The position numbers were made by a program, and so were the translations under genes. From Actinomycetota bacterium (lineage in GTDB: Bacteria; Actinomycetota; Actinomycetes; Actinomycetales; Microbacteriaceae), in the NCBI GenBank assembly GCA_009703635.1, contig WLFS01000003.1:1-15047 (forward strand): 15,047 nucleotides of DNA, read 5' to 3'. Below are positions 15,032 through 15,047 of the stretch, piece by piece; position 1 is the stretch's first letter, and each line of letters opens with the position of its first letter. The notes under the pieces were generated by a model. The model had not been told where the DNA came from, ran no database searches, and worked only from the letters and a program-made list of their open reading frames with translations.

Positions 15032-15047
15032 GGTGGAGTGGCCGAGA
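15032..15047 (+). tRNA. 5' end of a second tRNA, probably tRNA-Cys, partial
   Basis: The last 16 bases, GGTGGAGTGGCCGAGA, read as a 7-base acceptor strand, TG at positions 8-9 and the start of a D arm. This matches the 5' end of actinobacterial tRNA-Cys(GCA), which follows tRNA-Gly(GCC) in a conserved Gly-Cys-Val cluster. tRNA-Ser shares a similar start and cannot be excluded. The anticodon lies outside the window. Confidence 0.65.

Noticed and set aside
1..15047. A novel defence, mobile or biosynthetic system
   Set aside because: I looked for transposases, integrases, attachment repeats, CRISPR-like spaced repeats, toxin-antitoxin pairs and unfamiliar multi-gene cassettes. Every sizeable gene falls in a known housekeeping or actinobacterial core family with conserved order, so no such claim is supported.

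Overview
The window looks like chromosomal core sequence from a small-genome actinobacterium. The best match is a Microbacteriaceae-type lineage (freshwater Luna/Rhodoluna/Aquiluna-like), although the exact genus is inference. Four things point there. The window carries actinobacteria-restricted families (DUF4193, DUF3093, DUF3710, DUF3159, DUF3000, probable SepH). Their order is conserved in actinobacteria, for example the M. tuberculosis Rv2680-Rv2699c neighbourhood. The tRNA-Gly-tRNA-Cys order is typical of the phylum. Base composition is moderate by eye for an actinobacterium, and genes are packed with almost no spacers.

Left part (1-7368). A divergently read gene edge (probable sepH) is followed by DUF4193, a convergent DUF3093 membrane protein, then a + strand run: dut, DUF3710, DUF3159, acnA and dxs. 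dut-DUF3710-DUF3159 are packed stop-to-start. acnA follows after 57 bp that hold a hairpin and a good ribosome binding site, and dxs starts 34 bp after acnA. The potassium-transport and RNA-methyltransferase genes that often lie between DUF3159 and dxs in relatives are absent.

Middle part (7292-11202, minus strand). Read in transcription order: sseA (two-domain thiosulfate sulfurtransferase), sufE, a divergent RibD-reductase-like protein, then DUF3000 and an RNase D-type exonuclease. sseA-sufE-ribD-like are butted or overlapping. DUF3000 appears to have its own leaderless promoter and leads directly into the exonuclease gene. The exonuclease tail overlaps the tail of dxs by 77 bp.

Right part (11250-15047). 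zapE (AFG1-like ATPase) is divergent from sseA. nhaA (Na+/H+ antiporter) converges on zapE with a 38-bp overlap and also looks leaderless. The ammonium transporter gene amt is divergent from nhaA. The nhaA-amt spacer carries GAAAC repeats in 11-bp phase, matching the layout of a GlnR nitrogen-regulator site. amt ends at a strong hairpin and is followed by tRNA-Gly(GCC) and the start of a second tRNA, probably tRNA-Cys.

The genes serve housekeeping roles: dUTP removal, TCA cycle, isoprenoid precursors, RNA processing, sulfur transfer, pH/Na+ homeostasis and nitrogen uptake. I found no mobile element, CRISPR, toxin, defence or other novel system. The points worth a second look are regulatory and architectural: the GlnR-like array, leaderless promoters, overlapping convergent tails, non-ATG starts and the degenerate RibD-like protein.
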